The notes: generated by a model from the sequence alone, not told the origin. Shown: positions 1-8,601, counted from the first letter of the stretch. The stretch: DNA of 61,174 nt from Oceanibaculum nanhaiense (GCF_002148795.1 NZ_MPOB01000014.1:1-61174); one strand, 5' to 3'. Numbers and translations are program-made.

Positions 1-28
1 AGACGCGGGAGAGTAGGTCGCTGCCAGA
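1..28 (+). rRNA. 5S ribosomal RNA, 3' end only
   Basis: The first bases carry the conserved GGGAGAGTAGGTCGCTGCCAG block that ends bacterial 5S rRNA. The rest of the gene lies to the left of the window. The exact 3' end could be one to three bases either way. An initiator tRNA follows, the usual order at the end of alphaproteobacterial rrn operons. Confidence 0.85.
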
Positions 29-110
29 TCTTCCAAGCACGCTTCCGTACAGGAACATGCCGATCCCGGCCCAATACTGGGACCCGATACAGGGGCCAGC
101 AGCAGCAACA

Positions 111-150
111 GGCGCCGCATCGACCCTCTCACGAGGGTGATCGAGGCGCC
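111..150 (+). other. Hairpin in the 5S-tRNA spacer
   Basis: ACCCTC and GAGGGT pair around a TCAC loop, and two GGCGCC blocks pair outside them across an internal loop. It lies in the 264-base spacer between 5S rRNA and tRNA-fMet and could be a processing signal. Nothing else in that spacer (about 29-293) looks like a gene. Confidence 0.35.
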
Positions 151-293
151 GGCAGAACCTCCCACACACCATGTCCACTTCACGCTCCCGACGCTGCCTC
201 CAATACCCACACAGTTCCAGGCAGCAGACTGGGAACAGCCACAAAACTTCGCCGGCACGCAAAACCAGCATGCCCGGCCACCACCACACCCGG

Positions 294-371
<78 letters not shown>

Positions 372-375
372 CATT

Positions 376-405
376 AAGCCCGCAAGATCAATGTCTTGCG
401 GGCTT
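376..405 (+). terminator. Terminator after the rrn/tRNA-fMet operon
   Basis: A perfect 12-bp stem (AAGCCCGCAAGA with TCTTGCGGGCTT) around a 6-base loop starts six bases after the tRNA CCA end. There is no long T run beyond the two Ts in the stem. The 180 bases that follow, up to the next gene, show only an ATGGAAGC direct repeat near 439-460. Confidence 0.75.
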
Positions 406-585
406 CGTCATGTCCGGGGTTTGGCCCTGTTCTGCGGCCATGGAAGCGCCATGGAAGCACACGGAAGAGGAAAGGGGCGGGTGTGTCCGATGGGATGGTG
501 CTTTCCGGATTGCCGAGTTTGAGGGAGCGCCAAGGGCACGGCTGAAGCTGCGGGACAGGATCGGGCACCCCGCCCCGCAGATTTC

Positions 586-1422
586 TCAGCTGGTGATGAA
601 TCCCAGGATGTCGGCGTTCAGCACATCGGCGTTCACTGTCAGCATCCCGTGCGAAAGACCGGGATAGGTCTTCAGCGTGCCCTTCGGCAGCAGCTTGACC
701 GCTTTCTGAGCCGAGGCGGCGATCGGAACGACCTGGTCGTCCTCACCATGCAGCACCAAAGTCGGCACGGTGATCGCCTTGAGGTCCTCGGTCTGGTCGG
801 TTTCCGAGAAGGCCTTGATGCCGTCATAGTGCGCCTTGGCGCTGCCCATCATGCCCTGGCGCCACCAATTCTGGATCACGCCTTCATGGACCGTGGCACC
901 GTCGCGGTTGAAGCCATAGAACGGGCCCGCCGGGACGTCGCGGAAGAACTGTGCGCGGTTGCCGGCCAGTGCCGTCCGAAACCCGTCGAAGACCGCCATC
1001 GGCGTGCCCTCGGGGTTGTCGGCGGTCTTCAGCATCAGCGGCGGAATGGCGGCGACAAGAACGGCCTTGGCCACCCGGCCCGCGGGTTCGCCGTGTCGTG
1101 CCACATACCGCGCGACTTCGCCGCCGCCGGTGGAATGGCCGATGTGAACGGCGTTCCGTAGATCCAGCGCCTCGGCGACGGCAAAGGCGTCGGCCGCGTA
1201 GTGGTCGATGTCGTGACCGTCGGCGACCTGGCTCGAGCGTCCGTGGCCGCGCCGGTCATGGGCGACGACGCGATAGCCCTTCGACAGGAAGAACAGCATC
1301 TGCGCGTCCCAGTCGTCGGAGCTGAGCGGCCAGCCATGGTGGAATACGACGGGCTGGGCGTCCTTTGGGCCCCAATCCTTGTAGAAAATCTGTACGCCGT
1401 CGTTGGTCGTAACAAAGCCCAT
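586..1422 (-). CDS. Alpha/beta hydrolase, non-haem chloroperoxidase / arylesterase type
   Basis: A 278-residue cytoplasmic protein of the perhydrolase/arylesterase branch of the alpha/beta hydrolases; no signal peptide. The nucleophile elbow GHSTGG puts Ser at 97, the acid is probably Asp229 in GEDDQVVP, and His258 sits in LSHGM. The oxyanion-side HHGWPLSSDDWD motif is near residues 28-39. Length is normal for the family. The start is preceded by AAGGAG. Enzymes of this type hydrolyse esters and can make peracids in vitro; the natural substrate is unknown. Its upstream region carries a motif shared with the isochorismatase and pirin promoters, suggesting common control. Confidence 0.9.
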   Translation of the reverse strand: MGFVTTNDGVQIFYKDWGPKDAQPVVFHHGWPLSSDDWDAQMLFFLSKGYRVVAHDRRGHGRSSQVADGHDIDHYAADAFAVAEALDLRNAVHIGHSTGGGEVARYVARHGEPAGRVAKAVLVAAIPPLMLKTADNPEGTPMAVFDGFRTALAGNRAQFFRDVPAGPFYGFNRDGATVHEGVIQNWWRQGMMGSAKAHYDGIKAFSETDQTEDLKAITVPTLVLHGEDDQVVPIAASAQKAVKLLPKGTLKTYPGLSHGMLTVNADVLNADILGFITS

Positions 1423-1570
1423 GATGTGGTCTCCTTCTCGATTGTCGCGATTGTCGGCCCCTGCGGCATGAACAGCGCCCAGGGGAAAGCGAAGCGTGCG
1501 GCAGGTGCCGATTCTGTGATCAGGGCATCGCGGCAGCTTGAAGCGTAGATGTCACGTCGAGGCGCGAGGC

Positions 1571-1613
1571 GGTAGTACGTCTCGGCGGGAAGCTGTGTCG
1601 CTGAGCGCGGAAC
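1571..1613 (-). promoter_or_regulatory. Shared composite promoter/operator motif, copy A
   Basis: Read toward the hydrolase gene on the minus strand, the order is GTTCC, 7 bases, GCGACACAGC, 16 bases, CTACC. The same blocks with identical spacing occur at 4340-4382 and 5302-5344. GCGACA and TACTAC, 18 bases apart, could serve as -35 and -10. This copy ends about 150 bases upstream of the hydrolase start. The motif is seen directly; regulator binding is inferred. Confidence 0.6.
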
Positions 1614-1654
1614 GCCCGGTCCAACCCCCGGGACCGGGCAGATCATGCAGGCCG

Positions 1655-3439
1655 TCAGATTTGCTTTGCTGTCGACTTTGAAGCGGGCTCTCCGCTCAGC
1701 GGTTCCGGGGTGGGCTGGTTGCTGTGCAGCCGGTCGAGGCCCGACATGATGTCGCCCTGCACCTGCTCGGAAAGACGTTCGGTATCGCGCTGGCGGATGT
1801 CCGCGGCGGCCTCTTCGATATCGGCTTCGGCACAGCCCAGGGCGCGGAGGCCCTGCGCCCCCATCAGATAGGCGGATTCGACCGTCTCGCGGACTTCATA
1901 CGCGACGCCGGCGCGGATCAGGTCGATGGAATGGCCGCGGTCGTAGCTGCGCACCAGCAGCTTCGCCTGCGGAAACTCATGCTGTGTGAGTTCCACGATC
2001 TGCAATGCGGCCTTCGGATCATCAATGCAGACCATAATGGCATCGGCCGTGCCCGCACCGGAGTGGTGCAGTGTGTCGAGCCGGGTGCCGTCGCCGAAGA
2101 AGACCTTGAACCCGAATCGCCCGGCATCGCGAATCCGGTCCGGGTCCCGGTCGATCACGGAAAGGCTGACGCCCCGGGACAGCAGAAGCTGCGAGGCGAT
2201 CTGGCCGAAGCGGCCGAAGCCGATGAGCAGGATCCGCCCCTTCAGATCGTGGGCGGCATCGACGCCGTCCATGGAGGGCTCGGTACGCAGCAACCGGTCG
2301 GCTATGACCATGAAAAGCGGTGTCATCGCCATGGAGAGGATAACGACGGTGACGAACAGCGCATTTTCCCGCGCGTCGATCACGGCGCCCGAGGTCGCGG
2401 CGGCATAGAGCACAAAGGCGAATTCGCCACCCTGCAGGAACATGGATGTCCGGTGGAGTGCCTGATGGTTGGCACTGCCGAACAGGCGCGCGACCGCATA
2501 GACGACGGCGCCCTTGACGACAGTGAACGCGGCCAGCATGGACAGCAGAAGCTGCCAGTCGGTCGCAACGACAGAAAGATCGAGCGACATGCCAACGGCA
2601 AGGAAGAACAGCCCCATCAGCAGGCCGCGAAACGGTTCGATATCGCTTTCGATCTGGTGGCGGTAGCTCGAACTCGACAGCATGACGCCGGCAAGGAAGG
2701 CGCCCATCGCCATCGATAAACCGGCAGCGTCCATCAGCAGCGCCGCCCCGAGAACCACCAGTAGCGCGCCGGCAGTCAGCACCTCGCGTGTCCGCGTCCG
2801 CGCCAGCAGGGCGAAGAACGGGTTCAGGCCCCAGCGCGACACCCCCAGCAGCGCCAGCAGCGCTCCAACCGCCAGAAGGGCGTCCACCCATCCCGCCTGG
2901 CCCTGTGCCAGGGGCGACAGAAAGGCAACCACCGCCAACAGCGGGACGATCATCAAATCCTCAAACAGCAGGATCGAGACCGATTTCTGGCCTTCACTGC
3001 TGGCAATCTCACCCCTGTCCTGAAGCACCGACATGATGACAGCGGTCGATGAAAGAACGAAACCCGCCCCGGCAACGAACGCGACCGTAGTAGACAGGTT
3101 GAAGATCGCGACAGCCGTCAGTGCAAGTGCAGAGGTCGCGGCGGCCACCTGCACAAGGCCAAGGCCGAAGATCTGGCCGCGCATCGCCCACAGCTTTTGC
3201 GGGCGCAGTTCCAGTCCGATCACGAACAGGAACATCACCACCCCGAGCTCGGAGAAATGCAGGATGGACTGGGCATCGGTAAAGAGGCCCAGAACCGATG
3301 GGCCGACCAGCAGGCCGGCGGCGAAATAGCCCAGAACCGATCCAAGGCCGAGCCGCCGGAACAGTGGTACGGCAACGACGGCCGCCCCCATCAGGACGAC
3401 CGCCGGTCCGATCATTTGTCCCAGGCTCGCTTCAGCCAT
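1655..3439 (-). CDS. CPA2-family cation:proton antiporter, KefB/KefC-like, with TrkA-N domain
   Basis: A 594-residue inner-membrane protein. The first ~390 residues are a run of hydrophobic helices of the Na+/H+ exchanger fold (LRPQKLW near helix 4, acidic residues in SILLFEDLMIVP). From about residue 400 a Rossmann RCK/TrkA-N domain begins with GRILLIGFGRFG and an acidic VIDRD that should bind NAD or a nucleotide. Homologues extrude K+ or Na+ in exchange for H+, and Kef proteins answer to glutathione adducts of electrophiles. It lies 119 bases downstream of the isochorismatase-like gene on the same strand and is probably cotranscribed. A short acidic tail ends the protein. Ion specificity cannot be read from sequence. 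Confidence 0.9.
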   Translation of the reverse strand: MAEASLGQMIGPAVVLMGAAVVAVPLFRRLGLGSVLGYFAAGLLVGPSVLGLFTDAQSILHFSELGVVMFLFVIGLELRPQKLWAMRGQIFGLGLVQVAAATSALALTAVAIFNLSTTVAFVAGAGFVLSSTAVIMSVLQDRGEIASSEGQKSVSILLFEDLMIVPLLAVVAFLSPLAQGQAGWVDALLAVGALLALLGVSRWGLNPFFALLARTRTREVLTAGALLVVLGAALLMDAAGLSMAMGAFLAGVMLSSSSYRHQIESDIEPFRGLLMGLFFLAVGMSLDLSVVATDWQLLLSMLAAFTVVKGAVVYAVARLFGSANHQALHRTSMFLQGGEFAFVLYAAATSGAVIDARENALFVTVVILSMAMTPLFMVIADRLLRTEPSMDGVDAAHDLKGRILLIGFGRFGQIASQLLLSRGVSLSVIDRDPDRIRDAGRFGFKVFFGDGTRLDTLHHSGAGTADAIMVCIDDPKAALQIVELTQHEFPQAKLLVRSYDRGHSIDLIRAGVAYEVRETVESAYLMGAQGLRALGCAEADIEEAAADIRQRDTERLSEQVQGDIMSGLDRLHSNQPTPEPLSGEPASKSTAKQI

Positions 3440-3557
3440 CGAAAAGCCTTTCGGATGTTTTGCTTCAATGCACGCAAGTATCTTCGGAAAGAGCCGGCAC
3501 AGTCTATGGCCATGCCGGCAAGCTCCGCGACCGTGCGATTTTCCGCAATAGGCCGGA

Positions 3558-4208
3558 TCAGCCGTTGGCCGGTACCGGTGTGTTGAGCAACTGCTGCTCC
3601 CAGAGATAGGCGATGGCGCTGCCGCCGATGTGATGCCTGAGGGCGTCGTTCAGTTCGGTCGCGGTCTCGGCCCGGGCCCAATCGCGTTGCCATTCGGAAG
3701 CCAGGGCCAGCCAGGTCATCATGTTGATGCCGGCTGCGATCATGCGCTGAATCGCGACCTCGTGAGCCTCGAGCGACGTGCCGCCCGACGCATCGGTGAT
3801 CACGGTCACGTCCCAACCTTCGCCCGCCGCCTGGATCGCGGGCATAGCCACGCAGATCTCGGTCCACAGGCCGGCGATGATCAGCTGCTTGCGGCCCGTC
3901 GCCTTGACCGCATCGACGACCTTCTTGTCCTCCCAGGTATTGATGAAGGTCCGGTCGATGACCTCCTGATCGGGGAACACCTCGGTGACATGCGGGAAGA
4001 TGACGCCGCCGCGGGCGGCAACGACGCTGGTCAGAATGGTGGGAACGCCGAACACCTTGGCCACCTTGGCGAGCGCGGTCGTGTTGTTGACCACCATGTG
4101 CGGATCGTGGCTGTTCAGGTTCGCGAGCTGGTAAGGCTGGTGGTCGATCAGAACGAGGACTGAATCCTCGGGACGAAGAAGCGAATCAAGACCGTTACGA
4201 AAGGTCAT
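3558..4208 (-). CDS. Isochorismatase-like cysteine hydrolase, YcaC type
   Basis: A 216-residue cytosolic hydrolase. The family triad Asp-Lys-Cys is visible as Asp22 (LVLIDHQ), a Lys in WEDKK (95/96) and Cys119 (GLWTEICVA). YcaC-like proteins form large oligomers; their substrates are mostly unknown, and isochorismatase activity should not be assumed. I chose the ATG before TFRNGLD, preceded by AGGAAAGGAAG; a longer TTG-started frame has a non-conserved leader that covers the regulatory repeats. It is divergent from the LysR gene, with copy B of the shared motif and three 14-bp repeats between them. Confidence 0.9.
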   Translation of the reverse strand: MTFRNGLDSLLRPEDSVLVLIDHQPYQLANLNSHDPHMVVNNTTALAKVAKVFGVPTILTSVVAARGGVIFPHVTEVFPDQEVIDRTFINTWEDKKVVDAVKATGRKQLIIAGLWTEICVAMPAIQAAGEGWDVTVITDASGGTSLEAHEVAIQRMIAAGINMMTWLALASEWQRDWARAETATELNDALRHHIGGSAIAYLWEQQLLNTPVPANG

Positions 4209-4270
4209 TGTGGCTTCCTTTCCTGCTGTTGTGAGCGGAATTGGATTTTCCGGCGGCATTCGCCAGTCGG

Positions 4271-4308
4271 GACGTTGCCTCCGCGACGTTGCCTGCACGA
4301 CGTTGTCT
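4271..4308. repeat. Three 14-bp tandem repeats in a divergent promoter region
   Basis: GACGTTGCCT begins at 4271 and 4285, and GACGTTGTCT at 4299, an exact 14-base period with variable 4-base spacers. They lie 63-100 bases upstream of the isochorismatase-like start and about 80 bases from the LysR start. Iterated sites of this sort often bind a regulator, but the period is not a whole number of helix turns. Confidence 0.5.
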
Positions 4309-4339
4309 GGCCGCAATTTGCTGTTCCTTCAGCTGATGG

Positions 4340-4382
4340 GCTAGTGCCATAGTCAGGCAAGCTGTGTCGCGAAACGAGGAAC
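4340..4382 (-). promoter_or_regulatory. Shared composite promoter/operator motif, copy B
   Basis: Read toward the isochorismatase-like gene it has GTTCC, 7 bases, GCGACACAGC, 16 bases, CTAGC, the same spacing as copies A and C. Its far end is 7 bases from the ATG of the divergent LysR gene, so a protein bound here could activate the hydrolase and block its own gene, a common LysR arrangement. That role is inferred. Confidence 0.6.
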
Positions 4383-4388
4383 ACCGGA

Positions 4389-5282
4389 ATGGATGTCGAA
4401 GATCTGCAGACATTCGTCGCAGTGGCCGATGCCGGGGGCGTATCGGCCGCCGCACGCCGGCTCGGCCTCTCCAAGTCAATCGTCAGCCGGCGGCTTTTCC
4501 GCATCGAAGCGGAGCTGGGCGTTCAGCTTCTTGCACGAACGACCCGAGGTGCTGCGCTTACGGAAGCGGGGGTCACGTTCAGGGATCACGCGGCCCGCGC
4601 CAGTGCCGAGATCGACACGGCGAGGGAAACCATCCTCCCAACCGGTGATCTACGCGGCCGCCTGAGAATTGCCATGCCGCTTGCTTTCGGCCCGACTCAC
4701 TTCGCCCCGGTGCTTGCGGAAATGGCGCATCAGCATCCGCAGCTCCAGATCCATAGCTCCTACAGCGACCGCTTCGTTGATCTCATCGCGGAGGGTTTCG
4801 ACTGCGCGATCCGGGTCGGCTACCTTCAGGATTCAAACCTGATCGCGAAGCGCATCGGGCCGATCTATGGCAAGCTCGTTGCAAGTCCGGATTATATTAA
4901 GACGCACGGTTCGCCTGAGGCGCCAGATGAGATTATCACCCATCAGGCCCTCATGCAGGGGACGGAAACCTGGCAGTTCATGGATGGCGACAGGATCGTC
5001 ACGGTTCAGCCGCAGGGCAGGTTCAAGGCCGACAATGCTACGGCGCTTGCCGTCGCCGCAGTGGCAGGGCTGGGCATCGCCTGGATCCCCGATTGCATCA
5101 CCTATGACCATGTGGCCTCCGGCGCGCTCGTTCCGATTATGACACGCTATCCGCCCCCTCCGGCAGGCGCCTATGTCATCCGCCCGCCGGGTCAGCACCC
5201 CACGCGGAAAATACGGGTGCTTACCGAGATGCTGATCGAGCACGTCGCGCGAAACCCGGAGGTTTGGGGTGTCGACCGTTAA
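4389..5282 (+). CDS. LysR-family transcriptional regulator
   Basis: A 297-residue regulator. The N-terminal winged helix (about 1-60) shows the LysR pattern DLQTFVAVADAGGVSAAARR followed by LSKSIVSRRLFRIEAELG. The rest is a periplasmic-binding-protein-like effector domain, closest in style to the CrgA/AaeR/DsdC group (GRLRIAMP, AIRVGYLQDSNLIA, GLGIAWIPD). It is divergent from the isochorismatase-like gene and upstream of pirin. A motif repeated before the hydrolase, isochorismatase and pirin genes makes it the obvious candidate controller of all three. The effector is unknown. Confidence 0.92.
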   Translation: MDVEDLQTFVAVADAGGVSAAARRLGLSKSIVSRRLFRIEAELGVQLLARTTRGAALTEAGVTFRDHAARASAEIDTARETILPTGDLRGRLRIAMPLAFGPTHFAPVLAEMAHQHPQLQIHSSYSDRFVDLIAEGFDCAIRVGYLQDSNLIAKRIGPIYGKLVASPDYIKTHGSPEAPDEIITHQALMQGTETWQFMDGDRIVTVQPQGRFKADNATALAVAAVAGLGIAWIPDCITYDHVASGALVPIMTRYPPPPAGAYVIRPPGQHPTRKIRVLTEMLIEHVARNPEVWGVDR

Positions 5283-5301
5283 GATACGGCATTGTCCGCA
5301 C

Positions 5302-5344
5302 GTTCCACTTGCTGCGACACAGCGTGCCGTATCTCAGGACTAGC
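5302..5344 (+). promoter_or_regulatory. Shared composite promoter/operator motif, copy C
   Basis: GTTCC, 7 bases, GCGACACAGC, 16 bases, CTAGC, pointing toward the pirin gene 61 bases downstream. This copy also lies inside a 10-bp inverted repeat (AGATACGGCA at 5282, TGCCGTATCT at 5325) that begins at the LysR stop codon. GCGACA and GACTAG at 18-base spacing could be -35 and -10. Confidence 0.6.
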
Positions 5345-5404
5345 TAGGCAGACGGTCGCGCGCCAGATTGGGCCTTCCGGAAGCCCAAGTGAGGATGAAC
5401 GCGC

Positions 5405-6340
5405 ATGAGCTGGAACCCAGCAATCGAACCGGGGTGCCCCGATGCCGTTGGCGTCGATGCGATCGAAACCCTTATTGTTCCGCGCGCGCGGGACCTTGGC
5501 GGCTTTGAGGTTCGGCGCGCCCTGCCGGCGCCGAAGCGGCAGATGGTCGGGCCGTTCATCTTCTTCGATCAGGCCGGGCCGGCCGATCTGCTGACCGGAC
5601 AGGGCGTCGATGTCCGGCCACACCCGCATATCGGTATCGGTACCGTCACCTACCTCTATCGCGGCGATTTCCATCACCGTGACAGCACCGGTGTCGACCA
5701 GATCATCCGTCCGGGCGCGCTGAACTGGATGGTTGCCGGGCGCGGTGTGTCCCATTCGGAGCGCACCACCGCCGCCGCCCGGACCGGTCCGAACAGCCTG
5801 TTCGGCATCCAGACCTGGCTCGCCCTGCCCGAAAGCCATGAGGACATGGCGCCCACCTTCGAGCATCACGGCAAGGAAGCGCTGCCCATGATCGAGGATC
5901 GCGGCGTTTCGGTCCGCCTCATCCTCGGGGATGCCTATGGCAAACACGCCCCGGCGACGATGTTCTCGGAGACGTTCTATGCCGATGTGACGCTCGACGC
6001 CGGATGCCGGCTGCCGATGCCGGACGACCACGAAGACAGGGGACTCTATATCGTCGAAGGGTCGATCTCGGTTGCCGGCCAGGAATATCAGGCATCTCAG
6101 ATGATGGTCTTCAGGCCGGGCGACAGCATCACGGTCGCGGCCGGCGCCCAGGGCGCGCGTCTTATGATCCTCGGCGGCGCAACGCTCAGCGGACCGCGCT
6201 ATATCTGGTGGAACTTCGTCGCCTCCTCGAAGGAGCGCATCGAAGAAGCGAAGACCGAATGGCGCGCCGCGGACTGGGGCAAGGGACGGTTCGATCTCCC
6301 GATCAATGACCGGGACGAATACATTCCATTGCCAGAGTGA
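5405..6340 (+). CDS. Pirin family protein
   Basis: A 311-residue bicupin. The N-terminal cupin has the pirin metal-binding pattern RPHPHIGIGTVTYL with further ligands in GDFHHRDS and GVSHSERT; the C-terminal cupin (GLYIVEGSISVAG, about 215-245) lacks an obvious metal set, as is normal for pirins. Some bacterial pirins have quercetinase activity and others modulate enzymes; which applies here cannot be read. It follows the LysR gene and carries copy C of the shared motif. A 21-base gap to the next gene suggests cotranscription with the DUF5996 fusion. Confidence 0.92.
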   Translation: MSWNPAIEPGCPDAVGVDAIETLIVPRARDLGGFEVRRALPAPKRQMVGPFIFFDQAGPADLLTGQGVDVRPHPHIGIGTVTYLYRGDFHHRDSTGVDQIIRPGALNWMVAGRGVSHSERTTAAARTGPNSLFGIQTWLALPESHEDMAPTFEHHGKEALPMIEDRGVSVRLILGDAYGKHAPATMFSETFYADVTLDAGCRLPMPDDHEDRGLYIVEGSISVAGQEYQASQMMVFRPGDSITVAAGAQGARLMILGGATLSGPRYIWWNFVASSKERIEEAKTEWRAADWGKGRFDLPINDRDEYIPLPE

Positions 6341-6364
6341 CCGGACACGACCTGGAGAAACAAA

Positions 6365-7612
6365 ATGAACAAGTGGCCCCAGCTGGACTACCTCGACTGG
6401 CGCGAGACGTGCTCGGCCCTGCATCTCTATCTGCAGATCGCCGGTAAATACCGTCTTGCTCATACCCCGTGGCTCAACCATTCCTGGAACGCGACCTTCT
6501 ATGTCACGCCGCTCGGCCTGGCCTCCTCGCCGATCCCCGACGGTCCGGGCATCGAGATCCTCTTCGATTTTCGCGAGCACAGGGTGGTGGGCACCTGCGG
6601 CAACGGCCGCAAGGCGTCGTTCGATCTCGGGCCATCCACGGTCGCCAAATTTCACGCCAATTTCGTGCAACTGATTTCCGACCTTGGCGGCACGCCGAGC
6701 TTTAACGGCACGCCGAACGAGGTGCCCAACCCCGTACCGTTCATCGAAGATCATCGTGACCGGCCCTATGACCGGGACGCCGTCCAGCGCTTCCATCAGG
6801 CATCGGTGGCGATTGACAGGGTCTTCAACCGGTTCCGCACCTCCTTTCTTGGCAAGTCCAGTCCCGTTCACCTGTTCTGGGGCGCTCTCGACCTGGCTGT
6901 TACCCGCTTTTCGGGGCGGCGCGCGCCGCTCCATCCCGGCGGCATTCCTGCATTGCCCAACGATGTGGCGCAAGAAGCCTATGACCGCGAGGTCTCCTCG
7001 GCAGGGTTCTGGCCCGGCGGTGGCGGCATCGATTACCCCGCCTTCTATGCCTACGCTTATCCGGCGCCTGGCGGCTACCGCGCCGCGTCCGTGCAGCCCG
7101 AGGCCGCATTCTGGCACGAGGAATTGTCGGAATTCATGCTGCCCTACGAGGCCGTGCGGACGGCGGGCGATCCCGATGCGGCGCTCATGGGGTTTCTTGT
7201 TTCGACCTACGAGGCCGCTGCCGATCTTGGAGGATGGGACCGCGATCTGCTGGAATGTGTGCCAGGGCGACCGGGTCAGGTGCGGCCACCACACGCTGAA
7301 CTGCCGAAGACCGCCCCTTTATCGACCGATGAAGAGGTTGAACGGGAGGATGGCGCATCGAAGGGGCGCTACCGGCTTGTCATCGAGGGCGTCGAGGCGG
7401 AGATGACCTATAGCCGTGCCGGCGAAGGCCTGATCATCATCGACCACACGGAAGTGCCTGCGGCCTTGCGTGGCCGCAGGGTCGGGGAGCGGCTGGTGCG
7501 CCAGGCGATTGAGGATGCCCGTCGAGACGGCGTGGCCATCATTCCGCTCTGTCCGTTCGCCAAAGCGCAGATCGACCGCCATCCGGAATGGCAGGACGTG
7601 CTGCGTCGATGA
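6365..7612 (+). CDS. DUF5996 domain fused to a small GNAT-type N-acetyltransferase
   Basis: A 415-residue protein with two parts. Residues ~1-300 match my recollection of DUF5996 (starts WPQLDYLDWRETCSALHLYLQI, then HSWNATFYVT and HLFWGALDLAVTRFSGR), a family of unknown function. Residues ~333-415 look like the short YjdJ/YitI-type GNAT domain: acidic beta strands, HTEVPAALRGRRVGERLVRQA for the acetyl-CoA loop, then IIPLCPFAKAQIDRHPEW. The linker near 310-332 is Pro/Glu-rich. There is no signal peptide. It follows pirin closely. The reading frame is continuous across the junction, so the fusion is not a sequencing join visible here. Function unknown; acetyl transfer to a small molecule or protein is a guess. 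Confidence 0.75.
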   Translation: MNKWPQLDYLDWRETCSALHLYLQIAGKYRLAHTPWLNHSWNATFYVTPLGLASSPIPDGPGIEILFDFREHRVVGTCGNGRKASFDLGPSTVAKFHANFVQLISDLGGTPSFNGTPNEVPNPVPFIEDHRDRPYDRDAVQRFHQASVAIDRVFNRFRTSFLGKSSPVHLFWGALDLAVTRFSGRRAPLHPGGIPALPNDVAQEAYDREVSSAGFWPGGGGIDYPAFYAYAYPAPGGYRAASVQPEAAFWHEELSEFMLPYEAVRTAGDPDAALMGFLVSTYEAAADLGGWDRDLLECVPGRPGQVRPPHAELPKTAPLSTDEEVEREDGASKGRYRLVIEGVEAEMTYSRAGEGLIIIDHTEVPAALRGRRVGERLVRQAIEDARRDGVAIIPLCPFAKAQIDRHPEWQDVLRR

Positions 7613-7663
7613 TCGGAGGGGCGGCGGGGAGTAGCGCACCGGTCCAGCCCATCCGCCGCTGCC

Positions 7664-8575
7664 TTACCCCTCATGCAGCCTGCGGTTCAGGATGGCGACC
7701 AGCTCCTGCATGAACTTGTCGCGCAGCGGCTGCTTCTGCCGGCTGGTCCGGGTGATGATGAAAAAGCCGGTGTGCAGCGCCAGGTCGCTGCCGGACAGGT
7801 TGCGCATCTCGCCGACCTGCAGCCAGCGCCGGGCGTAGTGGTCGGGCAGGAAGCCGATGAAGCTGCCGCTCAGGATCAGGTGCGCGGCGGCTTCCATGCT
7901 GGACACGCGGGAGCCGACGAGGGCGTTCTTGATGATGCCCAGCTCCTCGTCGCCGCCATAGCTGCGCACCACCAGCGGATGCTGGCGTAGCACCGACAGT
8001 TTCGGTTCGTCGTCGGGATGCAGGAACAGCGGATGCCGGCGGCCGCAATAGAGCGAGTGCTTCTCGACGTAGAATTGCCGGTACTGCAGCCCCTCGCGGT
8101 GATAGATGATCGGCCCCAGCGCCAGGTGGAGGTTGTTGTTCGCCACCTCCGTCTCGAGATGCTCCGGGATATCCACCACCACCTCGATCTCCGCCTCCGG
8201 CATCTTCTTCAGGAAGGCCGAGATCGCCTCGGATATCGGGAAGTCGTAGTTGGAGACGGTGTTGTCCACCAGCCCGATGCGCAGCTTGCCGGTGACCCGG
8301 CGGCGCAGCTCGCTGAGGCTTTCCTCGAAACTGTCCAGCTCCGCCAGGATCAACCGGGCCTGGCGATAGACGACGGCGCCGCGGTCGGTCAGCTGGAAGC
8401 CGCGCCGGCCGCGCTGGCACAAGGTAAAGCCCAGCCGCTCCTCCAGTTTCTTCAGATGCAGGCTCAGCGCTGACTGGGTGAGACCGAGCGAGATTTCAGC
8501 GCCGGCAAAGCCGCCATGCTCAACGATGGCCTGGAAAACATGGAGCGCGCGGATGTCGGTATTGGCGAGGCGCAT
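7664..8575 (-). CDS. LysR-family transcriptional regulator of the DUF1989/Rieske operon
   Basis: A 303-residue LysR protein. The helix-turn-helix (residues ~6-60) reads IRALHVFQAIVEHGGFAGAE then LGLTQSALSLHLKKLEERLG; a substrate-binding domain follows from about residue 90 (GKLRIGLVDNTVSNYDFPIS). It is divergently arranged with the catabolic operon starting at 8746, the standard LysR layout, and probably controls it from a site in the 170-base gap. It converges on the DUF5996 fusion gene at its 3' end with 51 bases between them. No strong ribosome-binding site is visible before the ATG. Confidence 0.92.
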   Translation of the reverse strand: MRLANTDIRALHVFQAIVEHGGFAGAEISLGLTQSALSLHLKKLEERLGFTLCQRGRRGFQLTDRGAVVYRQARLILAELDSFEESLSELRRRVTGKLRIGLVDNTVSNYDFPISEAISAFLKKMPEAEIEVVVDIPEHLETEVANNNLHLALGPIIYHREGLQYRQFYVEKHSLYCGRRHPLFLHPDDEPKLSVLRQHPLVVRSYGGDEELGIIKNALVGSRVSSMEAAAHLILSGSFIGFLPDHYARRWLQVGEMRNLSGSDLALHTGFFIITRTSRQKQPLRDKFMQELVAILNRRLHEG

Positions 8576-8601
8576 GGCTACCCGGCAGGTTTGTTTGAGG
8601 A

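Noticed and set aside
406-585. Possible integration scar just after tRNA-fMet
   Set aside because: tRNA 3' ends are favoured integration sites, but no integrase gene and no second copy of the tRNA end were seen in the window.
5279-7294. A 671-residue open frame on the minus strand opposite pirin and the DUF5996 fusion
   Set aside because: It is exactly antisense to two genes with clear domains; long antisense frames are expected in GC-rich DNA, and its translation has no recognisable motif.
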